DNA from: Eremomyces bilateralis CBS 781.70
Taxonomy: Eukaryota; Ascomycota; Dothideomycetes; Eremomycetales; Eremomycetaceae
Length of the DNA: 64,000 nucleotides
Direction of reading: 5' to 3'
Assembly: GCF_010015585.1 (NCBI RefSeq)
Contig: NW_022985075.1
Coordinates: forward strand, 478,156-542,155
This document shows, piece after piece, positions 40,477 through 52,483 of the stretch. How positions within the stretch are numbered: position 1 is the first letter of the stretch; each line of letters opens with the position of its first letter. The notes below the pieces were generated by a model. The model saw only the letters and a program-made list of their open reading frames with translations, did no database searches and was not told where the DNA came from. The position numbers and the translations under genes were made by a program.

Positions 40477-41970
40477 TCAAAGCATCGACGCCTCCAACTG
40501 GACGCCCACCCTCCGAAGCCGGTCCGCATATTCGTCTCCCAGAGTCGCAGGCGTGAGTATCCCACCGCCCATCTGCTTCGCCGCGACTTTATCACTCCCC
40601 TCGAGCACCACCATGGCCGCCTCCGCGAGTAGCAGGCCGGTGAAATAATATCCGTCTCCTTCATAGCTGAATTTCGCGAGCGCCTTCCGCGGAGGTGAGG
40701 TATCTGCCACCGCCACCGCACGATACTCCAATCGATTACCCTTAGTCGTCCTGCGACTCGTTAATAACACGCCGAGAGCTAAATAGTTGATTCGCTTACT
40801 CTGGATCCGGTCCGGAACCCGGCTGAACCACCAATTTCTGGATCAGCTTCCGGGCAGGAGGGAACGCGACCAGGCTGGCAATAAACGCGAGACCGAAATG
40901 CATGATCATCGCCACCACGACGTTCCGCACTTTACGGAACTCGCCAAAGCGGAAAGATCCGCCGTAGTGCTTGCCGCCGTCGAACAGGCCCCACGAGCGG
41001 CCGACGATCGCCTCGTTCGTCGCGGCCATGGTCCAGCTGGTCAGTGTCCCGATGTCTGGGTGACGGAAGTAGCCAAAGAGCTTGGTCAGGAGGGTGCCGG
41101 GTCGGGTGGCGGTGGCGCGGGGCCGCGGGACGGGGGAAAGGCCGAATGGTCTCATCGAGGTGCCGAGTTGTTTGAAGGAGAATGATTCCAGGAGGGTTAG
41201 CATGGTGAGGAGGGTTCCGCCGCTGGGTTTGAAGCTTCGGGGGGTTAGCTGGGGTGGATAGAGGGATGGGGACGGCGTACTCGAAAACGGTCACGCCGTT
41301 GACCACGTCTCGGACACCAGCGTCCAACTTCTTTCGTACCAGTTCCACCAACGCCCATGCGATCAGGTCGGATGGAACGGAGTCAATCCCGCATTGAGGG
41401 ATCATCTACACGGCTATTAGTACCGACTAGGGTCAATCGTCGATTGCTGCCTACTATTGCGCCTGTGGATTTGGCAAGATCATGGTACTTGTCAATCATG
41501 TCCTTGACCCATGGGGCTTCTCCTGTGCTGTAACAAGGAGTGAGAATGAGAATGGACAACATGGAGGCGCTTTCAGGTACCTATCAATATAATGTGTTCC
41601 CGTCGTCGCGCACGCCTCCACCACCGGTGTGCCATGTCTATGAAACGGACCAACAGTAGAGATGATCAACTTGGTTTTCCTCGCCAACGCCGTCAATTCC
41701 TTGACGTTCTGGTCAACCACCTCCACGGCTGCTTCACCATCAGATAAAGTAGAATCCTAGAACATTGCTCGTCATACCTGGCGCTGTCCGGGTCGGATAC
41801 CGCTTCGTCAAATCGCTCAAGACATCGTCCAGCTTTTTAGCATTCCGCCCCGCGATTGCCCATCGTAAGGACGTGGGGAGTTTTTCGGCGATGTGCTGCG
41901 CGGTCAGTTTCCCGGTGAATCCTGTGGCGCCCAGGAGCACGATGTCGTACTGCTTCGAGGTATCGGCCAT
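40477..41970 (-). CDS. Saccharopine dehydrogenase-like oxidoreductase
   Basis: Six exons: 41970-41778, 41731-41581, 41527-41455, 41405-41295, 41248-40800 and 40750-40477, giving 416 residues. The N-terminal Rossmann part reads Y-D-I-V-L-L-G-A-T-G-F-T-G-K-L and T-K-L-I-I-S-T-V-G-P-F; then H-Y-I-D-S-T-G-E-A-P-W-V, I-P-Q-C-G-I-D-S-V-P-S-D, and P-S-G-G-T-L-L-T-M-L-T. A hydrophobic segment V-V-A-M-I-M-H-F-G-L-A-F-I-A-S-L-V-A-F follows, as in the SCCPDH-like family of lipid-droplet or membrane proteins. Lysine-pathway activity is not expected for this family; the substrate is unknown. The intron at 41249-41294 is the least certain junction. Confidence 0.87.
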
Positions 41971-42782
41971 GGTGGGGTGGGTGTCACAGTGGGAAACGGC
42001 GAGGACAGGGTGAAAAGGAGGAGAGATTTGAATAAGAGGAGATGGTGATTAAAGTCCTTGGTGAATATTCATTTATTCAAGGTTGGCGATGAATGGGTGG
42101 AGTATGGACGACGTCAAGGTTCTATGACCGCCCTACGGACCATGCAGAATCCGGGCCGAGCTTGAATGGGAAACGGTCTTGGGACTTCAATGCATAACAT
42201 ATTGACATGTGAGAACTGAGAAGGCTTTGATATGGTTCAGAGCATAATTCCCTTTTCTATTCTAGGTTAAAAGACTACCTATTTCTATATCCAGGCTCAT
42301 CAGTGGAGGAGGTTCCAATCATACTGTAAGCTGCCGAGCGGCTAGTATGTTGGTTTGCTTCTGGTTTGCCAATTGATGGAGGCTTCTCAGCAGTGTGCAT
42401 TGGTTGATACGGTATTTATGTGCATATTATAGGCGAAAACAATGCGAAAAGCATTTTGAACCGTATTGGCATCTTGAGCTGTGAATGAAATGCGATTGAG
42501 AGTTGAGACCATGGGGACAGTTTGAAATGGCTTAATTAGTTCTAGTTTCTGTTTCACGTTTGAATGATAAGGCCACAAGGTCTAAAAAATTATCGCAAGG
42601 TTGCAAGGCATTCAGGCTGCAAAGTAATGAGTGAGAGTCCACGTGACATAACCGACCTTGGATTTCAGCGGGTAATTCCGTCCCCACACCACAACTCGCA
42701 TTATCAAAATCCTCACCCGCCAATATCAACTTCGTGACCACATCGACCGTCTATCCACCATTCGTCGAACAACCCAGCCAAA
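41971..42782. other. Divergent intergenic region before eL43
   Basis: About 810 bases, AT-rich between 42050 and 42600. No gene seen. It should contain the strong ribosomal-protein promoter, but no specific element is identified. Confidence 0.5.
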
Positions 42783-43253
42783 ATGACGAAGCGAACCAAG
42801 AGTGAGATCCTGAAGCATCCCCTTTGACTCTTCCATCGCTAACCCCCATCGCAGAGGTCGGCGTGACCGGTAAATATGGCACACGGTAATCCATCCCCAT
42901 TCATCGATTCGCTTAGCCCGACGACACGGTTTCTCAACCATGCAACAATTCGCTGACACGGGCACAGTTACGGTGCATCCCTCCGAAAGCAGGTGAAGAA
43001 GATGGAAATCACCCAGCACGCCCGATACACCTGCTCGTTCTGCGGCAAGAACTCGGTCAAGCGACATTCGGTCGGCATCTGGTCATGCAAGTCATGCAAG
43101 AAGACCGTCGCCGGAGGCGCATGGACTGTCTCGTAAGTTTCCGATCCTCGAAATGGATGGCTATGAGATGTGGTACTAAGAACGGACAGGACTCCTGCCG
43201 CTGCTGCGACCCGGTCCACGATCCGTCGGTTACGCGAAATCGCTGAGGTTTAG
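42783..43253 (+). CDS. RPL43: 60S ribosomal protein eL43 (L37a)
   Basis: Four short exons 42783-42801, 42855-42885, 42968-43132 and 43190-43253 give exactly 92 residues, the invariant length of eL43. [24 protein letters not shown] at the start; zinc ribbon Y-T-C-S-F-C-G-K...W-S-C-K-S-C-K-K with C-x2-C and C-x2-C; end T-I-R-R-L-R-E-I-A. The first exon codes only six full codons, so ORF searches miss it. Multiple introns near the start are typical of fungal ribosomal protein genes. Confidence 0.96.
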
Positions 43254-44500
43254 AGCATTTTTTCGACTTGCTACTTCCTTGCCGCCACCACCTCTTCGAA
43301 ATACACTTGCGTTCACATGTACATCGGCGTCAAAACTCGGCTACAGGGCCAACGAAGGCATTTGCATGGGACTCGATAGGGTTATCAAAATGGAATGAAT
43401 GAAAACGGAACGTCTAGTGACACCCAGCGATTCCGTGATAGTTATGTTCTTCCTTAGGAGAATATTGTTTCATGCAGGACCGACTTCTGACGACCTGTCG
43501 ACATCCAACGCCGACGAAACAACGACGTTCGAGACTGCTGGAACGGTTTCTAAGGAGCAGAGCTTAATCAACACGACTTCAGCCGAGGAGCTTACGTTTC
43601 CATGTCCATCTACCTATGAAGTGCGAATTGGTTTTCTATCCGACAATTCACTGTCTCCCCCAAGGTCCACCCGTATTGAAGTTTCATTTTCGGAAACGAT
43701 ATCGAGCCGTTTGGTCCGAAGCGCGCATAAATCTTGCGCCTCCGCTACAACCAAGTGTCCCCCAGCCACGCTCCTGGTATTTGTGTGATGTTCCCGTGAT
43801 AAACGTCCAACCTCGCATCGAGACGAACATGCAGTCTGGTCATTCACCGTGGATGTCTTGGGTTGCAGCCTACGATTGTGCACGTGTACGGAGTGTGTCG
43901 AAAGGTGATGGCTTCAGTAAGAGCGCTACGCCAATCAGGGTTCGGCCTGATATCGATAGTAGCGGTGGGAGTAACTGGACCTGTGGTGGAAGCGAAAGCT
44001 GATCTCTACTGGTGGCCTGCTTCTTACTTGAGTCTTCTTACATAAAGGTCAAACACCCTGCTGATTGCAATTTTCCTCTCGGTTCGGAATTTCTGAACCA
44101 TTCTTTCACCCTTTCAGAACTTCCCTGCCACATGCACCACCGTCGTCTTCCAAGTCTCTTGTCACAGATTCTTGTCACAGCCGACTCGAAGCTCCATGCA
44201 GCACTGCCAATCCGTGAAGGAATCCCCACCCAATCCTCTAGCGCTCTGCTGGACGTGTGTGTGACACCCTTGTTGGCACTCCCCAGCCGGCCATCTGCTC
44301 CATGTCCATCAACTGAACAGTTCCACCACCAGAACTAGACACTCCATCTGCCATCATCATCAATTCCTCCCTCCACCTTTCTCCATCATAAATTCCGCTC
44401 CGTCATCCCATTGCAGTGTCCGATCATCACCCTTTCAAATTTCGATTTTCTAATGCAACCGAGACGTGCCAAGGTCCGCCGACCCGCGTCTTTCTTTTAA
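43254..44500. other. Intergenic, about 1.25 kb
   Basis: Overlapping ORFs of 90-129 codons on both strands (43399-43788 plus, 43614-43883 minus, 43616-44002 plus), none recognised. The last 350 bases are pyrimidine-rich leader of the RING-PHD gene. Confidence 0.5.
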
Positions 44501-46395
44501 ATGGCAGAGACATGCATCGTGTGCCTCGGTGACCTGAACCACGGTCTTGCGAGACAGGCTTCAGTGCCTGGTGTCGCCGCCGCCAGGTCCGACTCCGTCA
44601 CCGCGATAGCCAAAGATGCGAGCACGTCCGAGTCCGACGCAACCCCCGAAATCGTGGACGATGACCTCGTGGCTCATTTGCTGCCATGCGGGCATTATTT
44701 GCACGATAGCTGCTTGAAACCATGGGTGGAGAGGGCGAACAGTTGTCCGATATGTCGGGCCAGTTTTACGATGGTGGAGCTCAGTACCACCGTGGGAGGT
44801 ACGCCTTTGGTTGGCGCAAAGCCAACTCCTCGACGTTTGGAATTCAAAGGAACTAACGTGGTCTCTAGGTGATGTACTATCAACATACGCAGTCGACGAA
44901 AAGCAACAAATGGCGGAGGTTGATCCCGGGCTAGTGGTGGACGACGATATCTTCGACGAGGAACTCGGCGAGCCGTGCATGGTCTGCGAAGAGGTCGGCG
45001 AAGAGCACGAAGTGATCGTATGCGAGTACTGCGACGAACCGTGCCACGTCTTTTGCGCCGGGTTCGACGAGGCGCCGGAGGGACCATGGATCTGCTACAA
45101 GTGCCGTGAACAGCAACAACAGACCCGATGGCGACAGGGGAGACGAGGACGACCGCCTCCAAGGCGAGGCGCGGCATCCCTGGCGTGGGAACGGGTGTGG
45201 CGATCGATCTTCAACCGCCTAGATTTCGACCTCGAGTTTCCTTTCGACGAAGAAGACCAGGCGCGCGTAGACGAGGCCGAACACCTCCCCGGTTGGCAGC
45301 GACGGCTGCAGATAGCCGCGTCCCAAGGGGCGGGCAACCGGTTCCGCGAGACGGCAGTCCTCGTGCATCCGAAGCCGGAACCAGAGTCGCAGGAGGAGAT
45401 TCGCGCGTGGAACGCCTTCGACAAGGCGCGGCAGCTGGACGAGGAACCGGGGAGTACGTCCGGGCGACGGAAGCGGAAGTCGGTAACGACGTCGCCCTCC
45501 GAGGCGCCCGCTGAACCGGAACGAAAGCTCAAACGTCCGCGGACGCGACGGCCGCCGGAGACGCATGACACCACGCCCGAAGAAGCCGCGTCGTCATCGC
45601 GCCGCGATTCCGCTCCTGGGACGTCGACGGCCCAACCACCATCACTACCACTACTACCACCACCACCACCACCACCTCCCCCTCCCCATCGCAGCGGCAT
45701 CGTCGAGAAACCAGAAGGCCCCAGCTTCCTCCAATCCCTCCTCAAGGAAGTCGAAGCCCCCACCCCCCACTNNNNNNNNNNNNNNNNNNNNNNNNNNNNN
45801 NNNNNNNNNNNNNNNNNNNNNNNNNNNNNNNNNNNNNNNNNNNNNNNNNNNNNNNNNNNNNNNNNNNNNNNNNNNNNNNNNNNNNNNNNNNNNNNNNNNN
45901 NNNNNNNNNNNNNNNNNNNNNNNNNNNNNNNNNNNNNNNNNNNNNNNNNNNNNNNNNNNNNNNNNNNNNNNNNNNNNNNNNNNNNNNNNNNNNNNNNNNN
46001 NNNNNNNNNNNNNNNNNNNNNNNNNNNNNNNNNNNNNNNNNNNNNNNNNNNNNNNNNNNNNNNNNNNNNNNNNNNNNNNNNNNNNNNNNNNNNNNNNNNN
46101 NNNNNNNNNNNNNNNNNNNNNNNNNNNNNNNNNNNNNNNNNNNNNNNNNNNNNNNNNNNNNNNNNNNNNNNNNNNNNNNNNNNNNNNNNNNNNNNNNNNN
46201 NNNNNNNNNNNCAGCAAGGAGCGGTACACGGAGATTAATCGGGAGGTGTCGCGGCGGATGTATGAGCGGGTGGGGGACGCGACAGGGTTAGCGGAGAGGG
46301 GGGCTAGGGAAATGTGGCAGCGGGTGGCGAGGGAGGAGGTAGAGAGGGCGGTGGTGGGGGGGAAAGAGGAGGGCGTGAAGGAAGAGGAGGGATAG
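44501..46395 (+). CDS. RING and PHD finger protein, interrupted by assembly gap
   Basis: Exon 1 44501-44798, intron 44799-44868, then exon 2 into the N run. [12 protein letters not shown] near the start, a Ser/Ala-rich spacer of about 50 residues, then [16 protein letters not shown]...C-P-I-C. PHD (about 130-180): [27 protein letters not shown]...W-I-C-Y-K-C. Then a basic/Pro-rich region with a polyproline run. After the gap a charged helix ends in E-G-V-K-E-E-E-G. The post-gap frame differs from the pre-gap frame, so the gap hides an intron or has the wrong size. Likely a chromatin-associated ubiquitin ligase; the targets are unknown. Confidence 0.85.
45772..46211. other. Assembly gap (440 Ns)
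   Basis: A run of undetermined bases within the RING-PHD gene, next to a CCACCA-rich polyproline-coding tract that probably defeated assembly. Confidence 0.99.
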
Positions 46396-46683
46396 GGGGG
46401 ATTTATGTTGAGCGGAGGTGTACGGCGAGGTCTTATGGATTGATTGGATATTTAGCTTGGAATGGCATAATTTATGTTTTGGATAATGAATAATACATTA
46501 TCAGTGGCAAGGCAGACGGCTCTCTCAGATAATGCTCGTTTATGTGATAAATGTATCATAATACGTGAGATACCGGCATGACTATTCCAACTTTACCACA
46601 CTTCATCGTCTTGACCCCCATTCTCATTTTAGATTCCACGAATCGTTTCCGACAGTTTCGAACCTTAATATCCCCCCTAGAGT

Positions 46684-48057
46684 TTAGACAGTAACCTCCG
46701 GGTTCTCCAACCTCCGCTTCGCCGTCCCCAACCCACTCACCCCCCTCTCCTGATTCTCCCCCAACCACGGCTTCTTCGCCTCCCCCAACCCGCCCTCGAC
46801 CATGAAATACACGAACAGCCCAATCACAATCAGCACGAACGCGATCGGATACATCCAGTGCACCGCATACTGAAACACCTTGATCCCGACCACCACGGTC
46901 CAGAAATTTGCCGTGAGCAGCCCGATGTTGAAGAACGCCGCGCTCGACATGCGAAACACAACCGGCGCGAGCGAGTAGAACGTGAAGAGGATCAGCGTGT
47001 ACCCAACGAGGTAGCCGAACACGGGGCCGTCCCACACGGCGGCGCGGAAGGACGCGCGGTCGAAGATGGCGGCTTGCACGCCGTTGATCAACATGCCCCA
47101 GAAGGCCAGCTGCCCGACGACCTCGTACATGGGGCGGCGACTGATCAGGAACTCTTCAAACACGTTGCTCAGGCCGTAGAAGGTGGCCGACAGCAAGCAG
47201 AAGAGGTCGCCGCGTACGGGGTCGGCGGCGGCGCCACCGTTGGTGCCTTGGAGGTGATCAGAAGCGATGAGCACGCCCATGCCGCCGATGCAGAGAAGGA
47301 TGCCGACGTATTGGGTGAGGTGGTAGCGCACGCGGAGGAAGATGAGGGAGATGAGGACGACGACAACGATGGCCCAGAAGTTGATGAGTTGCGCGGACAT
47401 GATAGTGGTGTAGCCATAGGCGAGGACGACGAAGTAGTTGCCTTCGACGTCCATGAAGGCGAAGATGAAATCTGGGGAGAAGGGTTAGTACCAGGAGGGA
47501 AGGGGTAGATGGGGAACGTACACTTCCACCCGTCTTTCAGAACCACGTTCGCCCACTTCTTGAAACCGTAGCGGTAGATGGTGATGCTCGTATACACGAT
47601 GTTCAACAGGACATAATTAAAAAACGTCTGAAAGGCGGGTATGTTCGTCCCCTTGTTGGCCAGCAAGTTCGAGAACGTGCCGGTGCCCACAAGACACAGC
47701 GCCAGGATCTGTCTGCACTCCCAACATCAGCGACCACTCTACTATACCTACTTCAACTCTTGCAGATATAACATACCCAAGCACCAACACGATCCAAAAC
47801 TGCCTCGTCCGAAAATACGTGAAGATCCCCGCCTTCACCCTCGCCGGAGCTGCCGCCGTCCCCCCCGTCACCGACGCCGCGTCCGCGTCCGCTGTCTCGA
47901 CGTCCCCCGCCTTGTCCGAATGGACGGTCCCATGAGGTCCCTCGATCTCGTCGGCCGGTACGCCATCGCCTCGAGCGACGGGAGCCGAGCCGCCACCGTG
48001 TGCACCGACTGGCGCGTCCGGCGCGGATGGCGAAAAGCGGTCTTGCGAAGATGTCAT
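46684..48057 (-). CDS. SLC35F-type membrane transporter
   Basis: Exons 48057-47777, 47712-47522 and 47471-46684 give 419 residues. A disordered Ala/Asp-rich N-terminus (about 75 residues) precedes about ten hydrophobic helices, such as F-W-I-V-L-V-L-G-Q-I-L-A-L-C, F-F-N-Y-V-L-L-N-I-V-Y, A-I-V-V-V-V-L-I-S-L-I-F-L and Y-P-I-A-F-V-L-I-V-I-G-L-F-V-Y-F-M. The block F-I-F-A-F-M-D-V-E-G-N-Y-F-V-V-L-A-Y-G-Y-T-T and the central D-L-F-C-L-L-S-A-T-F-Y-G-L-S-N-V match the SLC35F1/F2 group of the drug/metabolite transporter superfamily. The substrate is unknown. Both junctions split codons and restore these blocks. Confidence 0.9.
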
Positions 48058-49414
48058 GATGCGTCGACGGACGGTTTACGAAAATTCCTTGCTCTTCGTT
48101 GCCTACGGGACGGATATGGATTTTTTCCTTCTTTTTCAGTTCTTTTCTTCTTTTTTTTGCTTTTAAGAATTTGGGATTGGGGTTGGAGCTTTATTACGGG
48201 ATGGCAAGCGCAAAACTCCAGAAGTCGCTTTACCGGTGCTAAATGACTGGAAAAGTCGTAAGGGAAGATGAGAGAGGGGAGAGAAGAGATGATGTGGGAT
48301 GGTGATAGGCTTTATATTTTACGGCGACTTCCATGCTGCGTGGACCCTGAATAGTGTATGCAGTAGTGATAGGGCAAGGGGAGGAGTCAGTAGATGCGAG
48401 GGGCAGATTGGTTCATACAGGCACAGTACTACCCACACGCTTCGACTTATGGTTTGATACCGTCTGCATCTATCCACTAGTAATTACCAAGTATCTTACT
48501 TTAAGGATATCTTAATACTTCTGTTCTCTCCCAGACTTTCACGCGGAGTTCGAGTTAGACTTCGCGACTTCGATGTGATGCGTTGCACGTGATGCAGAGG
48601 GATATCGGATCAACATCCAGCCGACCCGACCGCCAAGCCCGATGCTGTCATACCGGGACTCACCCGATACGCCACACGCCCAGCACGTGCTTCTATTAAT
48701 GCCCAACATTCGCAATACCACGTGACCGTCACTCACAACAGCAATCCGGCCTAAGGAGGTTGAGGCCTCGAGGGAGAGCCGGCAAGGGAGATCGCCGCCC
48801 GAGGGCTGGGGCCCGACTCCCGAAGGTTACGGGGTGTGTAGTGCCTCCCGGTCGCCGGTCGGGCTATCTAGCACCGCCCATTAGACCCGACACCCGCCCA
48901 TACGCCCGTTCACTGCCAGCACCGTAGGCTCCTCCGAGACCACCCGAAGGCGCAACCCGACGCTACCCTCCCCAAACCAACTCACAAACTCCCAAATATT
49001 AATACTTGGGTGAGTAATACATATAACCGCTGGACCCCGTGACAAACTACAATCTGCAATCGTTGCGCCCGGACCACCATCGTCGCTTGACGCCTTGACC
49101 TCATCGCAACTTGCTCCCATCTCAAGCTACCACGGCCGTAATTCCTCCAACACCTCCACCGTGAATCCCCCCTCCCAAGTGACCACCATCCTCCCACGCG
49201 CCGCATTTCACCTTTCGTGACTCCACCGTCCCTATCACATCCCCGTACACGAACCGACCCCAACCCGTCCTGTTTCCGCCTCGCGCTCCCTCCAATCCCT
49301 CCCCGTCCGCCGTCTTACTGCGCGCCCACCCCCTCGCCGCCCGCGCTCGCGGAAGGGTGAGCTGTCGCCCGACGCCGGGAGTGACGGGCGCTCGTCCTCG
49401 ACAACCGACCGACC
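48058..49414. other. Divergent promoter region, transporter and PP4R3
   Basis: About 1.36 kb, GC-rich and C-rich from 48740 to 49400, without a supported gene. It includes the CACGTG cluster listed separately. Fairly long for a fungal promoter; a non-coding transcript is possible but unsupported. Confidence 0.45.
48586..48724. promoter_or_regulatory. Cluster of three CACGTG E-boxes
   Basis: Perfect CACGTG palindromes at 48586-48591, 48684-48689 and 48719-48724 in the divergent promoter region. bHLH factors bind this hexamer in fungi. A regulatory role is inference. Confidence 0.45.
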
Positions 49415-52400
49415 ATGGCGCTGGCCCCTCCGCCGCCTGCGAACGATCGGAAGCGCGTCAAGGTCTACGAGTTGAAGAGCAACGACTGGTTCGATAGGGG
49501 AACCGGCTTCTGCACCGGGTCGTTGGTCAATGTGCGTGTCATCCCATTCCTGCTAGGCCTCCGCACGCCGATGCGAGTGACAGATGTCACTGCGCCGGTC
49601 GCGTGACGGGTGGATAGCGTGGCAGTATAAATGACAATGCGCCCATAGCTAACATGTTTTGCGATTGCAGGATGAGGCGCGAATACACGTCCAGTCCGAA
49701 GATGAGCCCGTTCGGACGTTGCTGGAGACGAAAATCGGTAGGGATGAGGGATATCAGAAGCAGCAAGGTGGCTATAGCTCCATACGTGATTGTGTGTACA
49801 TGGCTGAACGCTTGGCAGATACCCTGATCGTATGGACGGAGACAAATGGAACCGATATGGCGCTTAGTTTCCAGGAGGCGGAGGGTTGTGGCGCGATATG
49901 GTGAGCTTCTACACTCGCTGCTATACATCGACTGGACTGACCCGAGGGTTTGCAGGGAATTTGTCAGTGACGCGCAACAGCGTCTTGGAGGTGGCCCTGC
50001 CGCAGGTATGAACAGTTATTCCAGATACCAACTGATTGATGTTGACGTTGCACTAGACGACGGTCTTTCAGATGAAGCGATCGAAACATTTCAACCGATC
50101 ACCCTCCCCGATCCCCCGCAGATGGAGAATCTCCAAGAAATCGAGAATATCATGAGAGCCGCCAATTCCACCGCGCAAGGGCGGGAAGCGCTCGCAAAAG
50201 CCGTCATGGCCGCCGAGTATATCCACAAGCTGGTGCCTTTTGTAGAGATAGCGGAGCGGGAGCAGAGCCTAGCGGACTTACACCGGCTCTGCAATATCAT
50301 GAAGATTCTGGTTCTGCTGAACGACACGGCCATGATCGAGCTTGCCGTGACGGACGATGTCATTTTCGGCGTTGTTGGTGCCTTTGAATGTGGGTTACGG
50401 ATACATGAGCACTCGAAACCATGGACTGACGCATGTCTCAGACGATCCCGATTTCCCGAGTCACAAAGCGAATCACCGACAGTACCTTGCAGACGAGACT
50501 CGATTCAAAGAAGTCGTCCCGTTCGACGACCCAAATGTGAAGAGGAAGATCCACCACACCTACCGGTTGCAATACCTCAAAGACGTCGTCCTCGCGCGCA
50601 TCCTCGATGATACCACGTTTACCGTTCTCAATGGCCTCATATTCTTCCACCAAGTCGATATAGTGCAGCACCTACAGGGCAACGTCCCCTTCTTAAAAGA
50701 ATTGTTCGGTATCTTTGCTCCCCAGGAAACTGACCAGCAGCGCAAGAAGGACGGTGTAGCGTTCATTCAGCAATGCTGCGCTCTCGCCAAAAGCTTGCAA
50801 CCCCAGGCGAGAAACGCTCTGTACAACAACTTCATTAACGGGGGTCTCTTCAATGTCATCACCTTCGCCCTTCGCCATCAAGACGCCTCGGTTCGTGTCG
50901 CCGGCACCGACATCCTAGTCGCCTTGATCGACCACGATGCTCCTCTCATCCGCAACCACATTTTCAAGGCCGTGAACGAGAACACCAAGCCTCTGACCGA
51001 CACCTTGATTGAACTCCTACTGGTCGAGGTGGATGTGGGAGTTAAGGCACAGATTGCGGATGCGATCAAAGTCCTCCTGGACCCCAACGCGAACGGCCCG
51101 TCATTGGAAGCGCTCGCGCGCGGGAACAATGAGTACATGGCAAAATTCAGAGGCGGGCCCATGCACATGCCGCCGACGGAGATGTTCATCCAACGATTTT
51201 ACGATGATTCGGCAAGGCGACTTTTCCAAGCCCTGAAGGATCTCGAGCATCGGCAGTCGAGTAGGTCTACCTGAGATGTGTTGCTTGTGCGATACTAACT
51301 GTCACAGTGGACAATCTCAACGTGCAAGAGGTGCTGCTCTTTAGCCATCTGGTTGAAATCCTTTCATTCTTCCTCCGACAGCACGCATTCCGCAGCAAGC
51401 AGTTCATTTTACAGGAGCTCCTTGCCTGCCGCGTCGCCCAGCTGATGGCATGTCCCGAGAAGCACTTGAAGCTCAGTAAGTCACCGAGACCAAGGCCCAT
51501 GGATGTGGCTAACGGATTGCAGCCGCGCTCAAATACTTCCGGACGTGCATCGGTCTGAAAGACGAGTATTACAATAAGCAGATCATCCAGCATCATCTCT
51601 TCGAACCCATCCTCAACATTGTCTTCGAAACTAAGCCGAAAGACAACCTCCTCAACTCGGCCTGTCTGGAAATGTTCGAGACCATTCGGAGGGTATGTCG
51701 AACCGTTCAATTACTGATGATCACGCTAACAGCGCACAGGAGAATATGAAATCATTAGTCGTCCACCTGGTCGAGAATTACCGGGACCGACTGCAGGCTC
51801 TGGACTACGTGGAGACATTTCCCGCTCTGGTCTTAAAATACGACCAGTACAACCAAATCGCAGACCAGAACGAACCCCTCCTCAATCACGACCAATCATT
51901 CACCAGCACCGAAACCGAGACCCCCAACCGTAACATCGTCAACGGCGGCATGCGGTGGCAGGGACTCAAGGATCATGACCCCGAGGAGGATGCCTACTTC
52001 AACGGCCCTGATAACGAAGAAGAAGCCAACGCCCCCGCGACCGCCAAAGCCCCCACCAACGGCGTCTCCCCCCAACGTCCCCTCGTCAACTACCCCGACG
52101 ACGAAGACGAACTGCCCGACCTCCCCACCGACCCTACTACCACCTCTCCGCCCGCCGACTCCACCGCCACCAGCCCCCCCTCCGACTCCCCTTCCCCCTC
52201 CACCTCCGCCCGCTCCCCCGCGCCCCTCCCATCCACCAAAATCGCTGAGAAGCGCCGCCGCGAGGACGAGGACGACGACGAGCTCGGCAAGCTATCGGCG
52301 CACCCGAAGCGGCGGAACTCGTCGGGGCAGCCGGGCGCAGAGCCACCGGCGGCGCATCAGCCGCCGCATGGGCACATGCTAAGGAGAAAACGGAGCATCC

Positions 52401-52483
52401 AGGCGGGGAAGGATCCAACTGGGAAAAAAATCGCCATCTCGCTGGCGATGAAGGGGGATGCGAACGGGAAGGATGGGGCGTGA
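49415..52483 (+). CDS. PSY2: PP4 phosphatase regulatory subunit 3 (Psy2/SMEK)
   Basis: Eight exons: 49415-49531, 49671-49767, 49819-49900, 49956-50389, 50442-51260, 51308-51475, 51523-51692 and 51740-52483, giving 876 residues. The N-terminal EVH1/PH-like domain shows [40 protein letters not shown] and I-W-E-F-V. The SMK-1 block and armadillo-like helices follow: [30 protein letters not shown]. The tail is acidic, Pro/Ser-rich and ends with a basic K-R-R-like cluster. The subunit targets PP4c to substrates in DNA-damage checkpoint recovery. All seven introns are 46-140 nt and in frame. Confidence 0.95.

Noticed and set aside
43399-44002. Overlapping 129-, 128- and 89-codon ORFs after eL43
   Set aside because: Three frames on both strands are open over the same stretch with no recognisable protein, so none can be preferred.
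46858-47508. 216-codon plus-strand ORF, His/Glu/Asp-rich
   Set aside because: Antisense shadow of transporter exon 3; the composition is the mirror of codons for hydrophobic residues.
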